Shown: one piece after another, positions 1 through 5,057 of the stretch
Layout: each line of letters opens with the position of its first letter
Numbering within the stretch: the stretch's first letter is position 1
Assembly: GCA_964636865.1 (NCBI GenBank)
Contig: CAZWVJ010000064.1
Coordinates: forward strand, 1-5,057
Origin: B1SED10-75 sp964636865
Lineage (GTDB): Bacteria > Bacillota > Dethiobacteria > DTU022 > PWGO01
Direction: 5' to 3'
DNA length: 5,057 nt
Made by a program: the position numbers and the translations under genes
The notes under the pieces: generated by a model
What the model was told of the DNA's origin: nothing
What the model saw: the letters and a program-made list of their open reading frames with translations, nothing else
Database searches by the model: none

Positions 1-2136
1 ATCAAATGTGCTGGTTCCCCGCCCTATTTCATCCAGCACTACCAACGTTTGCGGGGTAGCTTCTTTTAAAATGGTGGCTGTTTCATTCATCTCCACCATG
101 AATGTGCTCTGCCCCGCGCTGAGATCATCACTGGCCCCTACCCGGGCAAAAATACGATCGAACACGGGTAAGGTAGCGTTGTTGGCCGGAACAAAACTTC
201 CTATTTGGGCCAATAAACCAACAAGGGCGACACTGCGGCAATAAGTGCTTTTACCCGCCATATTGGGCCCCGTTATTATAAGCATCTTCTGAGAATGATC
301 AAGATAGGCGTCATTGGGGACAAACCTTTCCTCTAAGTTCATATTTTCAATGACCGGGTGCCGGCATTGGGCAATATGAAGAGGGTTTTCCGGCGATATA
401 TGAGGCCGGCTGTACCTGTTAATAATGGCAACTTCCCCCAAACTTTGCAGGCAGTCCAGTTTGGCAAGCAGCTGAGCGCAAAACTGCAACTGGGAAGTAT
501 AGGCTAACACTTCTTCCCGGACCTCTTCAAAAATGCGGTATTCCAGGTTAACCAGTTTTTCCGTGGCGCCGGTTATTTCATCTTCCAGTTCTTTTAACTT
601 TTCCGTAATATAACGCTCGGCATTTACCAGGGTTTGTTTGCGATGGTATTCCTGGGGGACCAGATGGATGTTGTTTTTCGTTACTTCCAGATAATAACCG
701 TAAACCCGGTTATAAGATATTTTGAGGGATTTAATGCCGGTGCGTTCTCTTTCCTGCTTTTCCATTTCCAAAAGCCAGTCTTTGCTTTCCCGGCAAACTT
801 TGCGCAAACGATCTACTTCTTCATTATACCCGTCTTTGATTATGCCTCCATCCCGCAAGTTCAAAGGAGGTTCCTCTACCAGCGCACTTTCCAATAAAGT
901 GATGAGGGTTTCAAATGTAGGTAACTGCTGCGAGATTTCCCTTAAATGATCCGATTGCGCGTTGGGAATAAGGCTTTTAATCTGGGGGAGAAGGTTAAGG
1001 GTCTTTTTAAGGGCTATTAAATCCCGGGCATTCACGTTTCCATAATTAATACGGCTGCATAACCTCTCCAGGTCAAATATATTTTTTAAACTGCTCTTCA
1101 AATCATCTTTTAAGGAAACATTATCCGACAGTTCCTGGACCGCTTCGATTCTTCGATTTATGTGGTTTATATCTTTCAGGGGCTGCTCGATCCACCGTTT
1201 GAGGAGCCTGCCTCCCATGGAAGTGGAGGTATGATCCATGACCCCCAGGAGGGATCCTTTTTTCTTCCCCTCCCTCATGGTTTGGGTGAGTTCCAGGTTC
1301 CGGCGGGTAATGCCGTCTAAAACCATATACTCCCCGGGGAAATATAATTCCACCGGTTGAAGGTGATCGAGCCTGCTTTTTTGCAATGATTTCAGATACA
1401 TGATGAGGGCGCCGCCGGCAGCAACTGCCAGTGGATATTTGCCAAATAAAAATTCGTCAATGTCTTTACTATCCCACTGATCTTTGATAGTTTGCAGGGC
1501 GTTTTCGTGGAAAAAATATTCTTCCGGGACTTCTTCCACCATGGCTTGATCCCACAGGTTAAAACATTCATAAAGAACTTTGTCTTCCCGCATCCAGGAA
1601 GTGCAAATAGCTTCTGCCGGGGTAATCCTTTGCCACTCCGCTTTAATTAAATTAATAGCGTTTTCCCCCGATATTTCCGTGGCCCAAAAACTACCCGTGG
1701 AGACATCTACCACCGCCATGCCATAATAATTATCGCTGTCCTTGAGGAGGGAAATAAGGTAATTGTTCCGGGTTTCCTGCAGCATGGCTTCGTCTGTGAC
1801 TGTCCCCGGGGTTACTATGCGCGTTACTTCTCTTTTTACCAAACCCTTTACTTGAGAAGCATCTTCCACTTGATCGCAGATAGCAACCTTATAGCCTTTT
1901 TCCAGCAAGCGATGCAAATAATTATCTACGGCGTGCATGGGAACGCCCGCCAGAGGAACGGGGTTTTCCTTGTCGCTGTCCCGGGTAGTTAAAATGAGAT
2001 CGAGATCGCGAGAAGCGATGCGGGCATCTTCATAAAACAATTCGTAGAAATCTCCTACCTGGAAAAGGAGTATTTTATCCCGGTGTTCGTCTTTTATCCT
2101 TGCATACTGCTCCATCATGGGGCTGGAATTATTCAA
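1..2136 (-). CDS. mutS: DNA mismatch repair ATPase MutS (C-terminus beyond the left edge)
   Basis: MutS binds mismatches and small loops in newly replicated DNA and, with MutL, starts their repair. The frame is open for 712 codons to the window edge; family members are usually about 850-880 residues, so roughly 150 C-terminal residues are missing. Visible parts: the N-terminal mismatch-recognition domain with the Phe-x-Glu motif in GDFYELF (F30, E32); a connector domain; the core/clamp region with SMGGRLLKRWIEQPL (about 306-320) and YGYYLEVTKNN; and the ATPase domain with Walker A TGPNMAGKST (622-631), the SDDLSAGQSTFM segment (669-680) and Walker B VVLDEIGRGTST (699-710). The best start is TTG at 2136, because a GGGGGAGGT site lies 10 nt upstream and the resulting MNNSSPMMEQY matches the usual 'TPMMQQY' beginning. 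The first ATG (2118) has no ribosome site at a workable distance. The gene overlaps the end of miaB by 8 nt, implying co-transcription and translational coupling. Identity is secure; the start is likely rather than certain. Confidence 0.97.
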   Translation of the reverse strand, partial: MNNSSPMMEQYARIKDEHRDKILLFQVGDFYELFYEDARIASRDLDLILTTRDSDKENPVPLAGVPMHAVDNYLHRLLEKGYKVAICDQVEDASQVKGLVKREVTRIVTPGTVTDEAMLQETRNNYLISLLKDSDNYYGMAVVDVSTGSFWATEISGENAINLIKAEWQRITPAEAICTSWMREDKVLYECFNLWDQAMVEEVPEEYFFHENALQTIKDQWDSKDIDEFLFGKYPLAVAAGGALIMYLKSLQKSRLDHLQPVELYFPGEYMVLDGITRRNLELTQTMREGKKKGSLLGVMDHTSTSMGGRLLKRWIEQPLKDINHINRRIEAVQELSDNVSLKDDLKSSLKNIFDLERLCSRINYGNVNARDLIALKKTLNLLPQIKSLIPNAQSDHLREISQQLPTFETLITLLESALVEEPPLNLRDGGIIKDGYNEEVDRLRKVCRESKDWLLEMEKQERERTGIKSLKISYNRVYGYYLEVTKNNIHLVPQEYHRKQTLVNAERYITEKLKELEDEITGATEKLVNLEYRIFEEVREEVLAYTSQLQFCAQLLAKLDCLQSLGEVAIINRYSRPHISPENPLHIAQCRHPVIENMNLEERFVPNDAYLDHSQKMLIITGPNMAGKSTYCRSVALVGLLAQIGSFVPANNATLPVFDRIFARVGASDDLSAGQSTFMVEMNETATILKEATPQTLVVLDEIGRGTSTFD

Positions 2137-3559
2137 CAGACTGCCGACCTCCCCCGTTAGTAATTGTAGGCACAGATGCTTCATCCAGTTCTCCGGAAAG
2201 ATGCCAGGTTTTCGCCTTTACAATTTTTACCCGGCAAAAATGCCCTTCCTTTACCCGCTCCCCGGGAAAATGAACAAGTTTATTCGTCCCGGTTCTGCCG
2301 GTAAGTTTTTCCGGATCACTCTTGCTTACTCCTTCCACCAAAACTTCCACGGATTTTCCGATTAATTCCCGGTTAATTTCCAGGCCTATTTCCTGTTGCC
2401 GCTTGATTAAGTGGGAGATGCGTTCTTTTTTTGTTTCAGGCGGCACTTTGGAAGGCATCCGGGCAGCAGGGGTTCCTTTTCTGTCTGAGTAAACAAAAGT
2501 ATAGGCAGCATCAAATCTTATTTCCTCCACCATCTCCATGGTTTGCCAGAAATCTTCTTCAGTTTCTCCGGGAAATCCCACAATTAAATCAGTAGTAAGA
2601 GAAGCCTGCGGGAGTAATTGTCTTATATTATGTGCCAGATCTTTATAATGCTCCGCGGTATATCCCCTGTTCATCATTTCTAATATGCGGTTGCTGCCTG
2701 ATTGAAGGGGTAAATGTATATGTTCGCAAATTTTAGGGCAGCGGGCCATAACCTCAACGATATTAAGAGTGAAATCGTAAGGGTGGGAAGTAAGAAAACG
2801 GATGCGCTTGATTTCATCAATTTCGGATAGTTTTTCCATTAATAAAGCAAACTCGCTTTTACCGTTTATATCTTTGCCATAAGCATTTACATTTTGCCCC
2901 AGGAGGGTGATCTCTTGATATCCTTGCCGGGCAAGCCCTTCTACCTCTTCAATAACATTGCTCATAGGGCGGCTGCGCTCCGGGCCCCGGACAAAAGGCA
3001 CTATACAATAGGAGCAGAAATTAGTGCAGCCGTAAATTATAGGGACCCATGCATGGAAACGGGAGCTCCTGGTGATGGGGAGGCCTTCTCTACTGCTGTT
3101 TCCTCTGTCTTCAATATCTATGACCGGTTGCGGGGAAATTTGCGCTTCCTGGATTAAAGCCGGCAAATAGGGCAGAGAGTGGGTGCCAAAGATGATATCG
3201 ATATGGTCGAAACTTTTGCCCAGGTAATTAAGCACATCCCCGCCCTGTTGAGGCATGCAGCCTCCTAAAGCCAATAACCTGCCCGGACGTTCTTTCTTCC
3301 ATCTCCGCATTTCCCCCAAAAAAGCAGTGGCTTTATCTTCCGCTTTTTGGCGGACAGCGCATGTATTGACGATTAAGAGATCCGCGTCTGCGTAATGGTG
3401 GCATGGAACAAAGCCTTCATTTTCCAGCAGGCCGCGCATTACTTCCGTATCATGCTCGTTCATCTGGCATCCGAGGGTGAGTATATAATATTTTTTTCCG
3501 CCGGTGGTCGCAGAATTCATGATTTTTCTCACTTCGCCTCTCAGTTCGTTAATATACAT
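2129..3559 (-). CDS. miaB: tRNA-2-methylthio-N6-dimethylallyladenosine synthase MiaB (radical SAM methylthiotransferase)
   Basis: MiaB adds a methylthio group to isopentenyl-adenosine 37 (i6A to ms2i6A) next to the anticodon of tRNAs reading UNN codons, using two [4Fe-4S] clusters and S-adenosylmethionine. The 476-residue frame has the full family layout. The N-terminal UPF0004-type domain carries three cluster cysteines, C31 (LGCQMNEHD), C67 (NTCAVR) and C101 (GGCMPQ). The radical-SAM CxxxCxxC is C178/C182/C185 in YGCTNFCSYCIVPFVRG. The TIM-barrel segments include LLGQNVNAYG, HLPLQSGS and DLIVGFPGET. A C-terminal TRAM RNA-binding domain (about 393-457) includes GRTGTNKLVHFPG. The start is uncertain: ATG 3559 has no clear ribosome site; GTG at 3532 has GAGAGG 4 nt upstream; ATG at 3520 would also keep the whole conserved domain. 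A TATAAT lies about 28 nt upstream of 3559. It is followed directly by overlapping mutS. No key residue is missing. The symbol rests on the MiaB-like N-terminal and TRAM motifs, which fit MiaB better than MtaB or RimO. Confidence 0.96.
   Translation of the reverse strand: MYINELRGEVRKIMNSATTGGKKYYILTLGCQMNEHDTEVMRGLLENEGFVPCHHYADADLLIVNTCAVRQKAEDKATAFLGEMRRWKKERPGRLLALGGCMPQQGGDVLNYLGKSFDHIDIIFGTHSLPYLPALIQEAQISPQPVIDIEDRGNSSREGLPITRSSRFHAWVPIIYGCTNFCSYCIVPFVRGPERSRPMSNVIEEVEGLARQGYQEITLLGQNVNAYGKDINGKSEFALLMEKLSEIDEIKRIRFLTSHPYDFTLNIVEVMARCPKICEHIHLPLQSGSNRILEMMNRGYTAEHYKDLAHNIRQLLPQASLTTDLIVGFPGETEEDFWQTMEMVEEIRFDAAYTFVYSDRKGTPAARMPSKVPPETKKERISHLIKRQQEIGLEINRELIGKSVEVLVEGVSKSDPEKLTGRTGTNKLVHFPGERVKEGHFCRVKIVKAKTWHLSGELDEASVPTITNGGGRQSVE
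2147..2152 (-). promoter_or_regulatory. Ribosome binding site of mutS, inside the end of miaB
   Basis: On the minus strand GGAGGT (within GGGGGAGGT, 2147-2155) lies 10 nt before the TTG at 2136 and 28 nt before the first ATG. This site decides in favour of the TTG start. It lies within the last codons of miaB, so ribosomes finishing miaB pass directly over it. Confidence 0.65.
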
Positions 3560-3587
3560 TTTAGTTTAACCATTTCTTACTTTTTCT

Positions 3588-3593
3588 ATTATA
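3588..3593 (-). promoter_or_regulatory. Candidate -10 box of the miaB-mutS promoter
   Basis: A perfect TATAAT on the minus strand ends 28 nt before the ATG at 3559. The hexamer 17 nt further upstream (3611-3616) reads TTTCTT, a poor match to TTGACA, so a sigma-A promoter is plausible but would be weak or activator-dependent. It would give a leader of about 20 nt to ATG 3559, or about 50 nt to GTG 3532. Confidence 0.4.
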
Positions 3594-3620
3594 ACAAATA
3601 AAAGAAGGCAAAGAAATCTT

Positions 3621-3646
3621 GCCCCGGAGGGAGATCCTGCCGGGGC
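3621..3646. other. GC-rich hairpin upstream of the miaB promoter, possible weak terminator
   Basis: GCCCCGG (3621-3627) pairs perfectly with CCGGGGC (3640-3646), and AGG/CCT inside extends the stem past one bulged base, leaving a 5-nt loop. Read on the minus strand it is followed by AAGATTTCTTT, only partly a T-tract; on the plus strand no T-tract follows. It could end minus-strand transcripts arriving from the repeat region, insulating miaB. The position, just upstream of the TATAAT, fits that role but does not prove it. Confidence 0.4.
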
Positions 3647-3678
3647 TGAGGGCTGATGGGATATTTTAATTACCTAAT

Positions 3679-3739
3679 CAATTATTAATAAACTGATCAT
3701 TAATAAAAGTGTAAGCAATCAGGCTTGTTTTGCTGTGTC
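3679..3739 (+). repeat. Degenerate copy of the 55-bp interspersed repeat
   Basis: By hand alignment with small gaps, this stretch follows the same order as the clean copies at 3769 and 5003: an AT-rich TATTAATAAA-CTGATC block, a TTAAT block, TGTA-GC, then GGCTT and a terminal GCTGTGTC. It also holds an AT-rich inverted repeat, TTATTAAT (3682-3689) and ATTAATAA (3699-3706). It lies about 120 bp upstream of miaB, in the same orientation relative to that gene as the 5003 copy has to the MBL gene. Confidence 0.55.
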
Positions 3740-3763
3740 GCTGGCTTGTTCCGCTGTGTCGCT
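3722..3763 (+). repeat. 21-bp tandem pair containing GCTGTGTC
   Basis: Two adjacent 21-bp units (3722-3742 and 3743-3763) each begin GGCTTGTT and end GCTGTGTCGCT, differing at two positions (TT versus CC). A third GGCTT follows at 3764 before the clean 55-bp copy begins. The unit equals the 3' end of the 55-bp repeat (GGCTTATTACGCTGTGTC), so this looks like local tandem amplification of that end. Confidence 0.75.
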
Positions 3764-3768
3764 GGCTT

Positions 3769-3823
3769 CAGTATTAATAAAACTATCTTAATTTGTAGCT
3801 ACTTTGGCTTATTACGCTGTGTC
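3769..3823 (+). repeat. 55-bp interspersed repeat, clean internal copy
   Basis: It begins CAGTATTAATAAAACTATC and ends GGCTTATTACGCTGTGTC. It matches 5003-5057 at 54 of 55 positions; the only difference is T at 3794 against C at 5028. Similarity stops sharply to the left of the CAG, so that is a real element edge. On the right it runs into the large inverted repeat, whose left arm shares its final CTGTGTC. Confidence 0.9.
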
Positions 3824-3920
3824 AGAGGGGACGGTTCCATTGTCTCCCCTCAGTCGCTTCGCTTCCTTCGGCCCTTCGCTGCGCTTCGGGGACAATGAAT
3901 AACCGTCCCCGTTGACACAG
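3817..3920. repeat. Large imperfect inverted repeat with 33-nt arms (REP/MITE-like palindrome)
   Basis: The left arm (3817-3849) and the reverse complement of the right arm (3888-3920) both read CTGTGTCA, two differing bases, GGGGACGGTT, then CATTGTC and CCC after a short offset; 18 of the outer 20 positions pair. The 38-base loop is a GC-rich pyrimidine-biased stretch with four CTTCG words. No T-tract follows on either strand, so an ordinary terminator is unlikely. From family knowledge, GGGGACGGTT/AACCGTCCCC palindromes resemble dispersed REP-like elements of clostridia; no transposase is present here. As RNA or single-stranded DNA it would fold strongly. Confidence 0.85.
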
Positions 3921-4166
3921 CTTATTTCAATCTATCCTTATCGTTGACACAGCTTATTTCAATCCAAACTTATCGGTAGCACAGCTTATCTGAATCTATC
4001 CTTATCGTTGACACATCTTAACTGAACCCAAAATTATCGGTGGCACAGCTTGCTTCGATCTAATCTCATACGTGACACTGCTTGCCTCAATCTAACCTTA
4101 GCAGTAGCACAGTTTTTCTGAATCTATCCTTATCGTTGACACAGCTTGCTTCAAGCTTAATCCGGT
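3911..4166 (+). repeat. Eight-unit 32-bp degenerate tandem repeat array
   Basis: Units start at 3911, 3943, 3975, 4007, 4039, 4071, 4103 and 4135 with an exact 32-bp step and no insertions or deletions. A unit begins GTTGACACAG or GGTAGCACAG and typically ends CTTATC. Against unit 1, hand counts give 29/32, 27/32, 23/32, 23/32, 24/32 and 24/32 for units 2-7. Unit 8 matches 18 of its first 20 bases and then diverges, so it is a decayed or partial end. Units 2, 4, 6 and 8 carry GACAC while units 3, 5 and 7 carry GCAC, giving a 64-bp higher-order period. Unit 1 overlaps the right arm of the inverted repeat. The 32-bp step is not a multiple of three and no reading frame explains it. The array is non-coding; its function is unknown. 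Confidence 0.9.
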
Positions 4167-4241
4167 CTGAGTAATTACAGATCTATAATTTTTGATGTGT
4201 CCCGAAATTTATGCGAAATTTAAAAGATATCGCTTTTTACC
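4167..4241. other. Gene-free AT-rich spacer between the array and the MBL gene end
   Basis: No gene or clear terminator is seen. It holds a 9-bp direct repeat CGAAATTTA (4203-4211 and 4214-4222) and one more related word, GATGTGTC (4193-4200), the complement of the GACACATC found in array unit 4 and so in the opposite direction to the array. The 3' end of the MBL gene has no GC-rich hairpin with a T-tract here. Confidence 0.5.
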
Positions 4242-4976
4242 CTAAATGCTGAAAGTTTTCTCTTCCCGGACTAATTCGGCTTGAGCAAATGCTGATTTGG
4301 CTTCTTTTAAAGAAACCTCTGCGTCTTTTTCGGCGGAGAGGTGGGTAAGAAGTAATTTTTTTACTTCCCCTTTTTGGGCAATTTCGGCGGCCTGCCTTGC
4401 TGAAAGGTGGTTTCTGCCAGATGCTTCAATATCTTCATCTTGAAAATTAGCTTCGCATAAAAATAGATCGCACCCTGCGGCGAACTGTTCTAATTGGGGA
4501 AAGTATTCTGTATCACCGCTGTAAACCAAAGTTTTATCTACGCATTTTATTTTCATAGCCAGGCAGTCCAACGGATGAACCGTGGGTAAAAAGGTAATAT
4601 GGAAAGGGCCGATGGTAATATCTTCTTCCGGATCAAGGTAATTCATTTGATAGACTTCTTTATAGGGAATCCTTTGCGATTCCTCTACCGGTTCCTTCGG
4701 CAAATAAAGCTTCACCCCATCAGATATGATCTGTTTGCCCCGGGCCATGTCCAGGGCATATTTAAGGATAAAAAGATCGGAAATATGATCTGCGTGTAAA
4801 TGGGATAATAAAATCGCCTCCACTTCCCAGGGTTTAATGTATTTTTGCAGCCGGCTTAAAACCCCGTTCCCACAATCCAGTAGTATTTTACTTCCTTCAT
4901 GTTCTAAAAGATAACCGGAGCAAGCACCCCCGGGAGCGGGATAAGGCCCATAAGAGCCTAATACGGTCAACTGCAT
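4242..4976 (-). CDS. MBL-fold metallohydrolase, YhfI-like (RNase Z-related superfamily branch)
   Basis: A 244-residue cytosolic metallo-beta-lactamase-fold protein with no signal peptide or membrane segment. Metal-binding motifs are complete: SHLHADH (H59, H61, D63, H64), H134 in TVHPLD, D155 in YSGDTEY and H212 in LTHLS. A further conserved histidine lies in GRNHLSARQAAEIA (H190), reminiscent of the catalytic-region histidine of RNase Z proteins. The N-terminus MQLTVLGSYGPYPAPGG and the overall length match the Bacillus YhfI type, as I recall it. The protein has no obvious insertion corresponding to the tRNA-binding arm of true RNase Z, so tRNA 3' processing is not assumed; the substrate is unknown, and phosphodiester or cyclic-nucleotide hydrolysis is only a possibility. 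The ATG start is firm, because AGGAGG lies 7 nt upstream. The gene appears to stand alone, with a 55-bp repeat copy 26 bp upstream of its start and the tandem array about 75 bp beyond its stop. Confidence 0.9.
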   Translation of the reverse strand: MQLTVLGSYGPYPAPGGACSGYLLEHEGSKILLDCGNGVLSRLQKYIKPWEVEAILLSHLHADHISDLFILKYALDMARGKQIISDGVKLYLPKEPVEESQRIPYKEVYQMNYLDPEEDITIGPFHITFLPTVHPLDCLAMKIKCVDKTLVYSGDTEYFPQLEQFAAGCDLFLCEANFQDEDIEASGRNHLSARQAAEIAQKGEVKKLLLTHLSAEKDAEVSLKEAKSAFAQAELVREEKTFSI

Positions 4977-4983
4977 AAAGAAT

Positions 4984-4989
4984 CCTCCT
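4984..4989 (-). promoter_or_regulatory. Strong ribosome binding site of the MBL hydrolase gene
   Basis: AGGAGG within AAAAAAGGAGGATT on the minus strand, 7 nt before the ATG. It is nearly ideal and fixes the start codon. Only about 13 bp separate it from the edge of the 55-bp repeat. Confidence 0.9.
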
Positions 4990-5002
4990 TTTTTCCGAAA
5001 TA

Positions 5003-5057
5003 CAGTATTAATAAAACTATCTTAATTCGTAGCTACTTTGGCTTATTACGCTGTGTC
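5003..5057 (+). repeat. 55-bp interspersed repeat, copy at the right window edge
   Basis: It is identical to 3769-3823 except at 5028 (C for T). The match continues to the very last base, ending GCTGTGTC, exactly where the other copy passes into the large inverted repeat, so the element probably continues outside the window. Its CAG edge lies 26 bp upstream of the MBL gene start, so any promoter for that gene must lie within or beyond the repeat. Within it, read on the minus strand, TTAAGA and TATTTC stand 17 bp apart, a weak promoter match. Confidence 0.9.

Noticed and set aside
2894..3157. Plus-strand reading frame of 87 codons opposite miaB, and similar frames opposite mutS and the MBL gene
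   Set aside because: They lie entirely antisense to well-supported genes, have no recognisable domain, and are explained by the opposite strand's codon pattern.
3817..3920. Intrinsic transcription terminator
   Set aside because: The arms are far longer than needed and neither strand has a T-tract after the stem. It also lies far from either flanking gene's end (over 300 bp from the MBL stop).
3911..4141. A series of promoters based on repeated TTGACA (3912, 3944, 4008, 4136)
   Set aside because: The hexamer matches a -35 box, but no acceptable -10 lies about 17 bp downstream in any unit, and no plus-strand gene follows.
3930..4145. DnaA boxes / replication origin
   Set aside because: TTATC and CACA occur in the units but are separated by five bases, so no TTATNCACA box is formed, and no replication gene is nearby.
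4143..4157. Short hairpin AGCTTG/CAAGCT in array unit 8
   Set aside because: Only 6 bp with a 3-nt loop and no T-tract; likely chance divergence at the array end.
3911..4166. CRISPR array
   Set aside because: Units are contiguous with a 32-bp period and no unique spacers; a CRISPR would show near-identical repeats separated by dissimilar 30-40 bp segments. No cas gene is present.
3660..4241. Remnant transposase gene within the repeat region
   Set aside because: No reading frame of useful length exists on either strand and no transposase motif is seen; any mobilising enzyme would have to act in trans.
4242..4976. True tRNase Z (rnz)
   Set aside because: The metal-binding motifs fit the superfamily, but the protein is short (244 residues) and lacks an obvious tRNA-binding arm insertion.

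Overview
This looks like low-to-mid G+C chromosome from a Gram-positive bacterium of the Clostridia, possibly a Peptococcaceae-like lineage. The evidence is the miaB-mutS gene order, strong AGGAGG-type ribosome sites, and a small metallo-beta-lactamase-fold hydrolase resembling Bacillus YhfI. The taxonomic call is an inference. All three genes lie on the minus strand; I see no plus-strand gene and no RNA gene.

Layout in the direction of transcription (right to left): a 55-bp repeat copy runs off the right edge (5003-5057). It is followed closely by an MBL-fold hydrolase gene (4976-4242). Next comes a 682-bp gene-free stretch (3560-4241) packed with repeats, then miaB (3559-2129), and finally mutS, which starts inside the end of miaB and runs off the left edge (2136-1, 712 codons present). 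miaB (tRNA 2-methylthio modification) and mutS (mismatch recognition) form a tightly coupled operon. mutL would be expected beyond the left edge.

The most unusual part is the gene-free stretch. It holds a degenerate and a clean copy of the 55-bp repeat, a 21-bp tandem pair, a large imperfect inverted repeat with 33-nt arms around a CTTCG-rich loop, and an eight-unit tandem array with an exact 32-bp period. All parts share the word GCTGTGTC or its complement GACACAGC. The word points one way left of the inverted repeat and the other way right of it, so the pieces appear to form one composite, non-coding repeat element. The clean 55-bp copy recurs 1,234 bp away at the right edge (54 of 55 identical), so the MBL gene sits between two direct copies. 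The GGGGACGGTT / AACCGTCCCC arms resemble dispersed palindromes that I recall from clostridial genomes. No transposase is visible here, so mobility and function remain open.
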